Source: Sphagnum compactum (Eukaryota > Bryophyta > Sphagnopsida > Sphagnales). Taken from it: a stretch of DNA of 64,000 bases. The stretch is from contig OZ234495.1 in assembly GCA_965153455.1 (NCBI GenBank), forward strand, positions 22,936,875-23,000,874. The letters are read 5' to 3'. Shown in pieces: positions 22,936-35,060 of the stretch (positions are counted from its first letter, which is position 1; each line of letters begins with the position of its first letter). The notes below the pieces were generated by a model that did no database searches, was not told the origin of the DNA, and saw only the letters and a list, made by a program, of their open reading frames with translations. Position numbers and translations under genes: made by a program.

Positions 22936-25900
22936 CACTAAAGAGTATGTGCCAACAACTACCCTGCAAACCCAAAACTCCAAAATTTATACAACTCACA
23001 TCTGCAACAATCCAATAAGAAAATCTTGTGTAGTCCGTACAACATGGTGAGATAATTTGACAAAAGAAACTCAAACTTGGTGAATTGGAATTAGTGGAAT
23101 GCCAGCCCAAGGGTAAATGAAGGACAAGAACAATCATTAGAATCTTTCAAGAGCAAATCCACAGCCTTAAGAAAGACTTAAGAAAGTTTAGTATTAAAAT
23201 TGAACATCAACCAAAATCTCCACAATTGGATAAAGAAAGTTTTATCTCATATTATACCTTAGAACATTTACAAACTTTTTCAATGATATGAAACCATGGT
23301 TACACAATCTACATATTGTTAAACAATACATGAGAAAAAGATATGTATCCACAAAGATAATCTTTTATTTAATGCAATGACATATTAAGTTTTACAATCA
23401 CTTGCTTGCACAAGTTCACATTTCATGGATACAAGTAATGTCAAATTTGATTATCGCACTAAATACATTTATTAATACACTTCATTGATGATTGAACTAT
23501 ACATCATTAGCGATGTCATAAATAATGTTGCACATCGGTGTTCAAACTCTTTGTGGAATGAAAATACTTCATCATTTTAGTTAGTTTGCAACATTTTTTA
23601 ACAATTAGGGCTTTGTTGTTCACTTCTTTATGTCTAATTGTGTTGAGGCAAGTTTGTAGTTATACCATGTGCAAGAGGTTGGTAGTGTGCGCATGTAAAT
23701 GTTGATTATGACATAGAACTAATGGATAAGATGATATTTGTGGTATGTAATGGAGATGTTTGTTGGCGATGAGTGAAAATATATGCTCCACATGATATCA
23801 AGTTAAACATAAAGAGAAGGAAGAAGTGAATGAATGTGCACAAATTGTTTAGGAAGGCAAGGGGACTAAAGCAAATTTGAGCTTGTGGAAGTTGTCTTTA
23901 GAGGATGTTGAATGGATTTAAAGTTTTGATTTTGAATGCAATGTGGACTATGGCATGAACCTTAAGTTTTGAGCTTGTGTGAGATTTTTTTTTGAATTTT
24001 GAATTTTGATTTGGAGGTATGTGAACTTATCTTCTAGTTGTGGATTTTATGGATTGTTTTGATTCATGGATGCTTATGTCATATATTGAATAAGTTCGAT
24101 AGTACAATTAGAAAACAAGAACTATTATATTTCCATCATTTTATAGGATGAAAACGTTTGAGTTTATAATCCAACACAATTCATCAATCGGATGTGTCAA
24201 TCTTTTTATTTTATGATGTGAATAGTCCAAACAAATTGACAGATGTCTTATGTCTTGTTTTTTGATACATGACCAAATAAGTATTTACTATCACAATCTT
24301 TATAATATTTGCAATATTTGTAACACATTTTTAATACCAAATTTTTTACATGTCTTACAAATAGTTGTAATCACAAAGGGAAAGGAGATTTAACCATTCA
24401 AAACAACAACTAACGACTCTTTTTTCTACCAAATTCAAATCAAAGTCTTAATGCATAAACTACCTTTCTCACTCGTGAAAAATTGCAAAGTGTTAAACTT
24501 AATTACAACCCTAGCTCTAACATAATGCAATGTCACACCACAATACGACATTGATCAATCTCAAAATCAAAATTCAAGATTGCATATAAATAAATAAAGG
24601 GAAAAGGCAAATTGCAACATTCAATTACAAAGTTGTGTATTAGAAATTACAATTGTTATATCTATGTTGTCATAGCTTGTGAAACAATGTTGCAAGTATT
24701 CTTGCACATTGTTCAAAGAATTTGGAAGTTTTAAAAAGGATGTGCATTTCAGTTGTGGTAAAGAAAATTCTAAGAAAAAAATTAATTTAAATTTAGCGTC
24801 TTGCAAAAATCTCATACGAGGCCTATTATGCATGAATTCTATATGCCAAAGCCATGCTTGGCATCTATGGCAATTTACATTAGTGTGACAAGCTTATTTT
24901 ACAAAATTTGTTGGAGACATGTCAATCGTGTGGTTCATTGTTTGAAATGTAAAATCACTATGAAGCATGTTGGTGAAAACTTCATTTCTTTTCTATTTAT
25001 AATAAAAACACATCACATCACACCTAACGTGCAAAAGATGTAAAAGAAAAGCCATGCTTGAACTAGGCACATATAAATTCTAATGATGAAAGGAACATGG
25101 AATTTTTATATGGGCATTTTTCTTGTGGTCCTCTTAGACATTCTAGCATTTGATAGTACCTAAACATTCCAAATAGAGTCAAGTGGTTGAGCAAAATTTC
25201 ATCTACTAGTTGATGTAGTTACATTGTAAAATAAAATAAAACACAATTGTTGTTCTTCAAATGTGAAATTTTTTATTTTCTAATTTTCATTTCAAGAATA
25301 TTTTTTGAAGCTAGGTGAAAGCATGCAAAGTAAACCACTTGGTGATCCTAAAAGTAAACTTGAAAACCTTTGCATTTTGTGCATTTCAAAAATGCCATAC
25401 ATTTTGGGATGTACATACCAAATAGAATAAACCATATATGGTCTTTCATAATGTATTATATAATTCTTATTGATTAATTTATTTATTGCAAGTTTATTCA
25501 TCTAGTTGATAATTCACATTTTTAAAATAAAACAAATCAAATGAATTGTTATTAATGTTTAGCGATTATGCATCTTAATACATATTTTTTGAAACTTGAA
25601 TTTTTGAATCATGACAATGTAAAGCACTTCAATAATTCAAAATCTATTGCCCAAAACATATCTATTGCATTACATGTGTTCAACTTATTAAATCATGCCC
25701 CAAACCCTTTCAAAATGTAACATATGAATATAAATTACAAATTGAAATCTTTAAACCTACTTTTCACAATGTGCACAACATAATAATTTTTGCAAAGTAG
25801 GTGGAAAAAAGGTTAAAGAAAAGGTTGATACAAATCATGAAACCTTCAAAAACTTTAGCATAACACATTTGATGCCCTCATCTAGTTCAAAAATTCAATC

Positions 25901-27290
25901 TCACAAGGCATCACCTACTGTGTATTCTACTTGTCACAAGATTCTATCCTTTTACTTGTGAGGATTATTTTTTCAGTATACTTTTGCATTCCTTCACCCA
26001 ATTGGCATGATATGTGAAGGTTGTTTTTGGCAAGAAAACAAAGAAAAAGAAGAGGCAAAAGATATTAATTTCATGAATTATAATGATGTGATGGAAAATA
26101 TCACTACATATGAGGAAGGTAATAAAAATTCGAACATTTTGGATTGTGAGACTAAGAATTCTCTTCATGTTCATCTTTATTTTATGTAACCATGTTTACG
26201 ATTTTGTTTGTCTCGTTGATTTTTAATAAATGATGGTTCCTAACATTTAAACTTGATTATTTTTTTGTATAATTGTTTAATGATGATGGTGACATTGAAA
26301 ACAACAATACAAGTCAAGCTTTTGGTGACTGTTCTACCTTGTTGGCTAGTTGAAAACGTGATAGATTTCTTGCTATGTATGGATTGTGAATTTTTTAATT
26401 GAACCATGGTGATTTCCTTTCATACGTAAGGTGTAAGGTTATGGCCAAGGTTCTACACAATGTTTGTCATGGAACAAAGTAAGATTGCACCATTTGCTTG
26501 ATATTATTCTAAAATCAAATAATTCAAATTTGAACATGAAATATGGAAGAAGAAAACAATGATGATGATGAAGGTGAGGAGACGAAGGATTTTGTGCATG
26601 CATTCACTGATCATGAAGGTGCATACCATCATTGCAAATTTTATGGAAATTGCGATTGGACAATGATAATCGAGCAACAAAACCTATGTACTTTAGTCTC
26701 ATCACATGTGAAGTAAACAACTACTTCTAGGCACATGCTAGGGTTTGTTGATAGCACAATTCTAGGATATTAACAAAGAATGGCATGTCTAAAGAGGCCT
26801 TGTGAAATTGGTGGAATCACTTTTGCAAGGTTTGTGTATTTTATGGTTATTTTCTACATATAAAAATTGTATCTAATAGCCATGATGCTTTAAAATTTGT
26901 CTTCTTAGATCCTTATTATATAATAATGAAAATATGTAACAATAATTTTGATAATTGTAATGGAAAACACACATTGAATTAAATTTAGTCTTGTAAAATC
27001 TCAATATGAGACCAAAACTTAGTTAATAATATGTCAACAAAGATTCAAGGGAGTGGGGATGTAGACAAAAAAAAAAGATTTCTTTGCAAATTTCCAACAT
27101 GGTGTTTTTTTTAAGTTCATGGATTACTTGATGTCATTAATTATAATTAATGATAGTTAAATGAAAGGAATTAATAAATGCAATGTTGAAAAAAATCAAT
27201 AATGGTGATAATTTCATGATAATGATTTTTTGAAAATTAAATTTTTTTTGTTCAAATTGAAAGCAACAATTTCAATAGTAGTACTAAATA
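22936..27290. other. AT-rich intergenic DNA without supported genes
   Basis: The stretch is strongly AT rich and many frames are interrupted. A plus-strand stretch near 26538-26720 translates to an acidic start (EEENNDDDEGEETKDFVHAF) followed by a Cys/His-containing segment, then breaks down. It may be a transposase or host-gene fragment but matches no family I can name. Confidence 0.45.
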
Positions 27291-27294
27291 GTCA

Positions 27295-29152
27295 AGGTGA
27301 TTGTGAACTTTGAAAAATTGAATGCATCTAACTATTCAATTTGGAGTATTAAATTGTAAATGATTTTAGTAAGAAATTGATGGTATGGAGCTTAATCTAG
27401 GTGTTGTAGACCTTACCACACAAAGGGCATGGAAAATAAAAAAAACAAGAAAACTAAGTATCTTCAAAACCCAAGTGTTATAAATGAAATTCCACAATTG
27501 TTATAACAAATATTCAATTATCACCTAAAGTTTAGTATTTGGACTTTGGAGCAACAAAACTTATGACACCAAAGGGAAAATGATTCAAATCATATAATGA
27601 ATTTGCAAGTCCAACAATGGTGTACATAAGGGATGACAATACTAAGGCAAGAAGCAATTGGCATTGGAAAAGTTAGGCCTAATGATAGAAGTACAAAATG
27701 TTGGACATGTTGAACTTGTCAAAGAATTTATTATTGTTGGGCAAATCAACCCAAAATGGTTTTAAGTTTGAATTTACAAAAGATGAATGTGTTGTCATTA
27801 CACAACAACCAGGCCATACATATATTGCACATACATATTGATTGCATGAAGTAATGATCCCTATACCTTATTGTTAAGGGAATTACAAATGAAGACCTTA
27901 TTTCAAATTTTACACAAGTAAAAGATAAAGATGGGTTGATAAATATACTATAAAATGGCACCTATGATTTGGTCGTGTAAACTTGCAAACATTGAAGTTA
28001 ATGAAAAAGAAAAAGAAGGTCAATGGCATAAGTAATTTTACTTCCACATTCATCATTTTGCCAAAGTTGTTTGTATGGTAAACAACAAAAAACAAAGCAC
28101 TTACCCATAGCAGAAGGAGAGCACAAAAGGTGTTAAACTAATCCATGTGAATGTTTGTGAACCAATTAAAACTATAACCTTGTTTGGAGCCAAGGATTTG
28201 TTATTTTCATTGATGACTACTTTGAGTTTACTACAATATATTTATTAATGCACATATCACAAGTTTTAAAAAAGTTCCAAATCTATAAAAAACCATGGTG
28301 AAAAATGAATAAAAGTTTTTCACATTGACGATGGTGGTTAATTTATCAATAAAAACATCAAAAAAATTTGTGAAGTAAATGGAATAATAAATTAGTCTAT
28401 AATGCTTTATACTCTAATACAAAATGACATTGCAAAATGAAAAAATAAAACATTGGTCAAAAGTGTTCTATTTATATTAAACGATGCAAAATTATCTAAT
28501 GGTTTCTAAGATGAAGTAGTGGCTACAACTTGTTTTCTTCAAAACAAAATATTCCCTTAGCCTTAAAAGATATTACACCATATGAAACTTGGAACAATGT
28601 TAAACCAAATGTGAGCAATTGAAAAAAATTTAGTCCTATTATCAAAATGAATTCTTCCAATGTTTTATTTTCTTTTGTTGTGTCCTTGGATCTTGAAGTT
28701 CACCAAATGGATCTTTGTACAACTTTTTTCAATTGCAATTTGCAAAAAAATATTCTCATGCAACAACCCCAAGTTTAGAAATAAAACATGTCATCTTTTG
28801 TGTACTTTATATGGTCTAAAGCAATCCCCTCAAATACCTAATATGAATGAATGGATGCTTTCCTATTAAAAACAGTCCATTCATTAAAAACCAAGTTGAC
28901 ACTAATATACATCCAATGAGCTAGTGCATTCTTTCTTTTCATAGGTTTGTATGTTGATGACACCATTTTAGTGAGTAATCACCTAACACTATTGGCTTCC
29001 ATAAATGAAACATTGTTCGAAGAATGTGAAATGACTAATAGTGGGGAAATTGCACTTAAAGATTTTTAAAAGTAACATATCCCAAGAAAAACATCTTCCT
29101 AATATTTTTGCACAATTTAACATGGATTTATTCCATCATGTAATTATTCATT
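27295..29152 (+). pseudogene. Ty1/copia element, 5' portion (degenerate)
   Basis: With many stops and shifts, the plus strand spells copia domains in order. Gag start: KLNASNYSIWSIKL near 27315. Protease: DFGATKLMTPKGK near 27540. Pre-integrase: RFGRVNLQTLKLM near 27966. Integrase: FIDDYFEFTTIYL near 28210 and EVVATTCFLQNKIFPLALKD near 28512. Reverse transcriptase: LEVHQMDLCTTFFNCNLQKN near 28694, LYGLKQSP near 28808 and the active-site stretch LYVDDTILVSN near 28946. The order protease-integrase-RT is the copia order. No LTR or primer site was found upstream, so the 5' end is lost. The frame is then cut by the nested element at 29153. Confidence 0.85.
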
Positions 29153-29576
29153 TGTTATGGATATTACAACATGTCATATTCTAAGTGATAGACACATAAT
29201 ATGTAAAAAGGTGCAATCCTTATGATTGGTTACATAACAACTCAATGGTACAACAAAAGGTGTCTTGTATTCCAAGTGATTTCGCTAGATTTTGAGTGAA
29301 TTAAAACTACAACAAAAGGTGTCCCTGTACGTCAAGTGATTTCACTAGATTTTGAGTGGATTCATTAGTGTTGGTAAACTGGGACTAGTTGAAAAGTAGT
29401 AAATTCACTGGTCTACTAAACGGGGACTAATGAACTGCACCCACATTTTGTAGTAGGTAGGACCAAGAGACATACCACTTCATAAGGTATAAAAAAAGTT
29501 TGTAATAGTTTAAATTAATTCAACAAAAGGTTATTTGTGTGAATATATCTTCTTTTGCACTTGTAGTTTTCAAACA
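29153..29576 (+). mobile_element. 5' LTR of a gag-only element, with an insert
   Basis: The ends are TG...CA. Residual LTR sequence is TGTTATGGATATTACAACAT...GACACATA and CCACTTCATAAGGTATA...TTTTCAAACA. It matches the 148-bp 3' LTR at 30591-30738, except that about 276 bp are inserted after 29198. A primer-binding site follows at once at 29577. Confidence 0.85.
29199..29474. mobile_element. Insert within the 5' LTR
   Basis: This ~271-bp insert is flanked by ACATA on both sides (29194-29198 and 29470-29474), consistent with a 5-bp target duplication. Inside, two 59-bp direct repeats begin ACAACAAAAGGTGTC (from about 29251 and 29310). A sub-part 29307-29453 starts CTACAA and ends TTGTAG. It is probably a MITE, perhaps with a partial tandem copy; the superfamily is not assigned. 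Confidence 0.55.
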
Positions 29577-29591
29577 TGGTATTAGAGCCAT
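29577..29591 (+). other. Primer-binding site of the gag-only element
   Basis: TGGTATTAGAGCCAT abuts the 5' LTR. It is one base from the TGGTATCAGAGC complement of the initiator methionine tRNA 3' end that plant copia elements use to prime reverse transcription. Confidence 0.8.
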
Positions 29592-29655
29592 AGGCATTTA
29601 GGAGATTCCTCAAAGAATAAGTGATGTTTTATTGAAGAGATCAATTTTATCAAAA

Positions 29656-30315
29656 TGGAATATAAATGACAAAGTGATAGGTTTGATGGAGTTAATTATG
29701 ATCAAACATGGAACACTACCATAGAAATGTTTCTTTTAAAGGAAGATTTGTGGAGTGTTACAAGTGGAACTTCATTAGGATCAACTATACCTACTCATCA
29801 ATCAACATGGGATTCAAAGGATCAAAGAACAAGGGCTACTATTCTCCTAAGCATGAAAGACATTCAAAGGGTGCATGTTAAATTTTTTTTAAAAAAACAA
29901 AAGAAGTTTGAGATGTTTTGAAGAATTGATTCCAAGTTAACAATGTCATGAATGTGATTTTTTTCACAACGAAATTCTATACATTTAAAAATGAAAGAGG
30001 AAGAAGATATAGAATAACACATAACTGAATTTTGCAACCTACTGAACCAATTGACCATAAAAGGAGCAACAATTTTAATAGGAGTTGTTGCATGTGCTTT
30101 ATTAGGTTCAATGCCAAATTCATTTGCTTCATTAATAATTGGCTTATTGTTAGAAGAAGAAATGAGAAGGAAAAGTGAGCAATTTGAAAAAACGATTGGT
30201 TTTCTTGGAGCCCTATATGGGTCTACTTCTAAATTTAGGAAATTCAAATGAAATGGAAAATGTCATAAATGTGGGATATATGGACACTTTGCAAGGGAAT
30301 GTACTAGACCACATC
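29656..30315 (+). pseudogene. Copia-type gag of the nested element (broken)
   Basis: Reading across stops and shifts gives RFDGVNYDQTWNTTIEMFLL and KEDLWSVTSG, then HITEFCNLLNQLTIKGATIL, LLGSMPNSFASLIIGLLLEE, and the CCHC zinc knuckle CHKCGIYGHFAREC at about 30259-30300. This is the UBN2-like gag followed by the RNA-binding knuckle. There is no protease, integrase or reverse transcriptase before the 3' LTR. Several in-frame stops make it non-functional now. Confidence 0.85.
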
Positions 30316-30576
30316 CTACTCAAGGAAATAATGTTGTGCAACAAGCCAACCTAGTGCAAAATGAAATGTTTCACTTGTTTTAAATCAAGTCATCAAAATG
30401 ATTTTAAAAGTGCTCAAGAAGAAAAGTCAAGGTGTGAAAATTATGAAACCATGAAGATGGAAATATGTTTCCATGGACCATTTGTAGGAATAATTTAGTC
30501 ACATATGAAAAGTCTTGGGATGTGTAAAGACCACAATTGAGGTGAAGGGGGAAAATTGCAAATATATATGATAGTC

Positions 30577-30590
30577 ATGTTGAGGGGGAA
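30577..30590 (+). other. Polypurine tract of the gag-only element
   Basis: The purine-rich stretch TGAGGGGGAA lies directly before the 3' LTR, where second-strand DNA synthesis is primed. Confidence 0.75.
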
Positions 30591-30738
30591 TGTTATGGAT
30601 ATTACAACATGTCATATTCTAGGTGATAGACACATACCACTTCATAAGGTATAAAGAGAGTCTTTGAATATTTCAAATTCATTCAATAAAAGGCTACTTG
30701 TGTGAATATATTGTCTTTTGCACATGTAGTTTCAAACA
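30591..30738 (+). mobile_element. 3' LTR of the gag-only element (148 bp)
   Basis: The LTR begins TGTTATGGATATTACAACAT and ends GTTTCAAACA. Flanks TCATT (29148-29152) and TCCTT (30739-30743) are a one-mismatch 5-bp target duplication. The element spans 29153-30738, with very short LTRs, primer site, gag and polypurine tract only. That matches the described class of terminal-repeat retrotransposons carrying only a GAG domain. Confidence 0.85.
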
Positions 30739-30930
30739 TCCTTTTCCAACACGTTTTTAATTCAACAAAATATGGAACCCAATACTAGTAAAGATGTACT
30801 TGTTGTGAAAGATGTTATTTACAAAAATGTTTTTGGTAGTCTTATGCATGCTATAGTATGCATGCGGCCCAGTCTTGTGTATCTCATATTTCTCAATTTA
30901 TGAGTATTCACGGGAAGGAACATTGAATGT
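30739..30930 (+). pseudogene. Ty1/copia element, 3' continuation
   Basis: After the nested element the host copia frame resumes with VIYKNVFGSLMHAIVCMRPS near 30810 and SQFMSIHGKEH near 30890. This is the conserved block just after the reverse transcriptase. It then degenerates near 30930, and no RNase H of this copy can be followed. Confidence 0.75.
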
Positions 30931-31239
30931 TTAGGTGCAAGCATGCTACATTAGACCAATTTGCGATCTTGGTTTTTTTGAGTGAAAGTAGCCATAAAAT
31001 AGATCTTAATATTAAAAACTTTGAAATGTTTAGTTTAATGATCAATATGAGGATTTTTTTGACTTTAGTATAATGATATTATGTTTTATGTTCTTTCTAT
31101 GCAATTTTACTATAAACTTGATGAAGTGCATGATGGTTTCATAGTGATACTTGAAAGGATTTTGCATTTACTTTCTTACATTTATATCGAAATAAAAAAT
31201 TGTAGTGTCGAGGGATACTTTTTTGACCTATGTTTGCAT

Positions 31240-31800
31240 GCTTGCTCCTAGCCACCAAAAGGGTTTTAGAATACATCAAGGCTACCCTCACCCTTCACAT
31301 AATGTATTCAAGTTTTTCAACATCCCTTGAATGGTGTGATTTTGATTGGGGTAAAAACATTGATAATCAACGATCCATTCGCAGATACTTGTTTCAACAT
31401 GTTGGTGGTACCATTGGCAATCCAAGAAACAATCTATTGGGGCTCTTTCCAATACCCAAGCCAAGTACATGGCGGTTGCAAGTGCAAAAGAGTAAGCATT
31501 ATGGCTTTACAAACTAGTGTCTGATCTTGGTTTTGCTCTCCCATTTCCTATTCAACTCAATTGCAATAATCAGTCTTCTATTATATTATCGCAAAACCCA
31601 AATTTTCATGAAAGGTTCAAACATATTGCTTTCTGCTATCATTTTCTTAGAGAGCAAGTTGATGAAAAGACTATTCGATTACTCTATTGCAATACCACAG
31701 AAATGCTTGCGGATTTCCTCACCAAAGCTTTACCCTGCCCAAAACATGAGTTTTGTGTACTTCACAATGCACTTCACGTTGTTGAAGAAATTAATTTATG
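31240..31800 (+). pseudogene. Ty1/copia RNase H relic
   Basis: The translation gives LATKRVLEYIKATLTLHIMY, WCDFDWGKNIDNQRSIRRYL, NTQAKYMAVASAKE, then an uninterrupted run NCNNQSSIILSQNPNFHERF, KHIAFCYHFLREQVDEKTIR, MLADFLTKALP. This is the copia RNase H and C-terminal end. The usual catalytic Glu of the STEAEY motif is Lys, and the Asp of the DNQSAI motif is Asn, so it is dead. The purine tract GGTTGGGGG at about 31808-31816 follows, as expected at a copia 3' end. Confidence 0.85.
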
Positions 31801-31829
31801 AAGCTCAGGTTGGGGGCCATGTGTCGTCA

Positions 31830-31888
31830 GGTGCCAGTGGAGCTTTCCCACACATTCCACCGGCACCTTGGAAAGCTCCATCGGCACC
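31830..31888. repeat. Short hairpin after the copia relic
   Basis: GGTGCCAGTGGAGCTTTCC (31830-31848) and GGAAAGCTCCATCGGCACC (31870-31888) are complementary at 17 of 19 positions, with a 21-base loop. It starts just past the purine tract and may be the beginning of a remnant LTR. Confidence 0.6.
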
Positions 31889-31899
31889 TTGCGGCACAA

Positions 31900-33769
31900 G
31901 CTTGACAGACTTGGTGATGCTATTGAGGTAAACATTCAAGGAGACTGATTGTTCACTGATGGTGTAGCTTTTAGCAATGCACGTTATTGTTGATACGCTG
32001 TGGCTCTCAATATTTTTGTCCCATCGAGGCCCCCAGGCCCCTACTTGTTGATTGAAGGTTGCCTTCTAGGCTGATCCTCTATGGGCTTGTCTTATTCCAG
32101 GGTCCCAGCTATTCATCTCTACTGTGATGTGTTGAATGCAGTCATTGAAGGGTAACAGTTTGATCTCACTAATTGTTATTGTTATGGGACAGCAATTGAT
32201 GGGTGTTGGTATGTGGTTGGGCAGTGGGTGAAACATCATCAAGGGGAAATGTAGTGCTAGCAAGACCTGAGGATTTCACAGCTTGGCTTTGGAATGTGGA
32301 AACTGCTGCTTGCATGACAGTGTTGTCTGGCCATGGGGGATGAGTTACTTGTGGAGATTTTAACCCAGATGGTACCTTCTTCTTTCCTTCAAACATGCAA
32401 AAACAAAAAAGAATGATTCATGATATGACAACCAATTGCGAGTATGTGTCACCTCACCCTTAAGACCCCTGCCTCCTTTTTGGAGGTGGATGCTTTTGAA
32501 CTCGACTTAGAGCCTCCCCCCAGATGTGCACACTTGCAAGGTGGGTGTGAGCCCACCTGCAGCGACTGTCAGCTTAAGTTGTCTCTAAAACACTAGTGAG
32601 ATTCTTCAATTGAGAATACATTGATGGGGAAATTGCAGGGAGAACTATTTGCACATGAGGGGAAGATGCGAGGTTTCGAGTGTGGAATCCCAGGACAGGC
32701 CAAAGTACTCATGTTGTGCAAGGTCAGTCATTCAAGCTCATAAAAAAACATACAAGCTACTAATTGTCTGAGTTTATTCCCTACCACAGATAATTCCCAG
32801 ATTTTGCAATAGCCCTCAACAACTTGTAGGAGTCAGAAGATGCTGCCAAGTGTGCAAAGCATTCACTTTTCATACTAACAAGAGGGGTGGCAGGCACTAT
32901 TGTGAGCTTAACTCGAGCTATGGTCCTGAAGCTCCATGCCCAGGCTATGGTTTTGATATGAACTTCAAGTTTTGAAATCACAGGAGTCTGTTGTAATTGA
33001 GATGATGAAGCCCAGAGAACCATGTCTTATCAATTGCAAAACTTCTACCATAGCAAGCTGATCTGCAGAATGTCACGTTGGGACTATGTTTAAGAAAATG
33101 TATGAAATTTTGCAGGTCACCCATTCCACACAGACGGCACACAAAGTCAGTAGAATGCAGAGGGTTTGCTTTTGGGTGAAGAACCCAATCTTGTTGTCCA
33201 CCTTCAGCCCCTCTCATAAGTTTGCCTTTTTTTCATCTTAACACTGAAGGTGTGGAACAATGGAGTTAGCCAGCTTCTGGTTCCACGAGCTGAGCTCATG
33301 CCCAAAGTTATGAACTATCTGTGTGCAATACTCACTGCCATGTCTTGTTTACAAGCTCCCATTTTGGTGACCACTGGTGGGATGGAGGGGAAGCTAATAT
33401 CATATGGAACTTGCAAATGCTCTCGAGGACATACATGATTTACAAACCACTTAAGATGATTTGGTTGCTAAGGTTTGGTCTTGATTAAGGTTGGGGATGC
33501 TTAGTAATGTTCAATCCCAAATTAGTGTGACACTTTTAGAAAACATTAACTTAGAAGAAATCAAGGTATTAGATCAATGCCGAATTTTTATTTTTCAAAC
33601 TAGACATCATATATATGGTCATAACATCTTGTTAATTATGTTATGTAAAATGCAGTCCTAGTTTTGTCAAACATACTTTGGGTGTTACTAATATGGTATT
33701 AACCAATCAATCCTATCCTAGACCTATGCTATGAGGTTTGGGTTTTGCTTAACTCTATCTCTAACCGAA
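31900..33769. other. Intergenic DNA, origin unclear
   Basis: Composition is more balanced than upstream, and several 60-80 codon frames exist on both strands. None has a recognisable motif, and no splice model holds. It may include flank or LTR sequence of the copia relic. Confidence 0.35.
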
Positions 33770-34060
33770 GGTAATTTGTTTGTTTTGTTTGTCGCATTGA
33801 AATCTCCCAAACCACGGCACCTCTCTATTGCACCGTCTTGGTGCCTTTGGAAAACCCTCAATGAGTGAGTGAGTAGGGGTGTACCAAGTTGGTTTCATAA
33901 TGTTTCAACCTTTGGTGAAGAAGTTATTGAATATTAAATTATGTTTCCAATTAAAACTCATTTAAATCACAACTAAAAATTACAGGGGAATTTGGGTGCC
34001 ATCTTCATATTGTTGGAAGGACTAAGTATGAGCTATTCTTATAGATGTGATTCTTATAGG
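33770..34060. repeat. Dispersed repeat, copy without the MITE
   Basis: This copy aligns with the sequences that flank the hAT MITE at 13008-13458 and reads straight through the insertion point (near 33905). It therefore serves as a paralogous empty site. Confidence 0.55.
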
Positions 34061-34624
34061 TATATATTTACAATTTTGAAAAATAAATCCTAGACAACTA
34101 TAATAAGGGGGTTTTCCTTGGCATGCTTCATGATGGCTTGGCATATTTTACACATTCGCAATACTTGGTGAATAGGCTCAATATGTCCTTAGAAGATGCC
34201 CAACATGCTTAACATGCTTTCCGCACATAGTGCTCTCATCGTGCTTGACCCTATTTGGTAGGATGTATTGGCATAGCCAAGCCCAAGACAATGAAATTAT
34301 GGTCATAATTATTTTTTTCCTTGATCTAGAATGTAGAATGTAGATCATACTAAACTAGAAGCATCTAAAGTTGTTAGAATAAGTGTTGGGCGCATTGAGA
34401 TTTCAATTTTTACCTATACCCATTTTTGTCTTAAAGATAAGACCATTTAAAGTTTATTTATTCATTTGTTTGAAGTTCAACCTAAGTTGAATCTCTTTTT
34501 GGACATTTTTATCAATTGATTACAAATTTATGAATTCAATTTTGAGTAGGCTTCTATTTTGGGGGGTAATATCTCAAATCTTGAAGAATTTTCATTTAAT
34601 ATGGTCAAGCATGAACCTTAACAC

Positions 34625-35060
34625 TAGTGTTGGTTGGTTATTGCCTTTTGACCCAGGCAACTGGCTAAGTCTGGGTATCAATACCTACCAGCTGGGTATT
34701 AATTTTTTTTGAAACCCAATAGATAACCTACTTGCTAGTATTAAAATTCTCAAATTTTAATAACCTACTTACATGTTGATGATAGAAAATAGAAAGATTA
34801 AAAATTAAATTTTTTAATAATCATTTTAAAAAAATAAAAATCTTGTAAGCATTTGCAAAACTGGCAATATAATCCTGGTAGTTCTTAACTAGGGTATTTG
34901 AGAATTGGCCTTCTGCATAATCAATAGTTATTACTCCAAAAAATAAAAAAACCCATTAAATTGACGATCAGGAGTATTACTTTGACATTGATAATCAATG
35001 GGTCTAAATTTTAAGTCTTTTAAATAACCTATAGTTGGCCAATTATTACGGGGAAAAAAA
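34625..35060. mobile_element. Possible degenerate hAT MITE
   Basis: TAGTGTTGGTTGGTTATTG near 34626 resembles the ends of the 13008 MITE. The interior, like that MITE, contains GATGATAGAAAATAG-type sequence and ATAACCTACT motifs, in opposite orientation. The right end is not convincing, so limits are approximate. Confidence 0.35.

Noticed and set aside
31527-31931. 134-codon plus-strand frame overlapping the copia RNase H relic
   Set aside because: It is the out-of-frame shadow of the conserved RNase H reading in the neighbouring frame.
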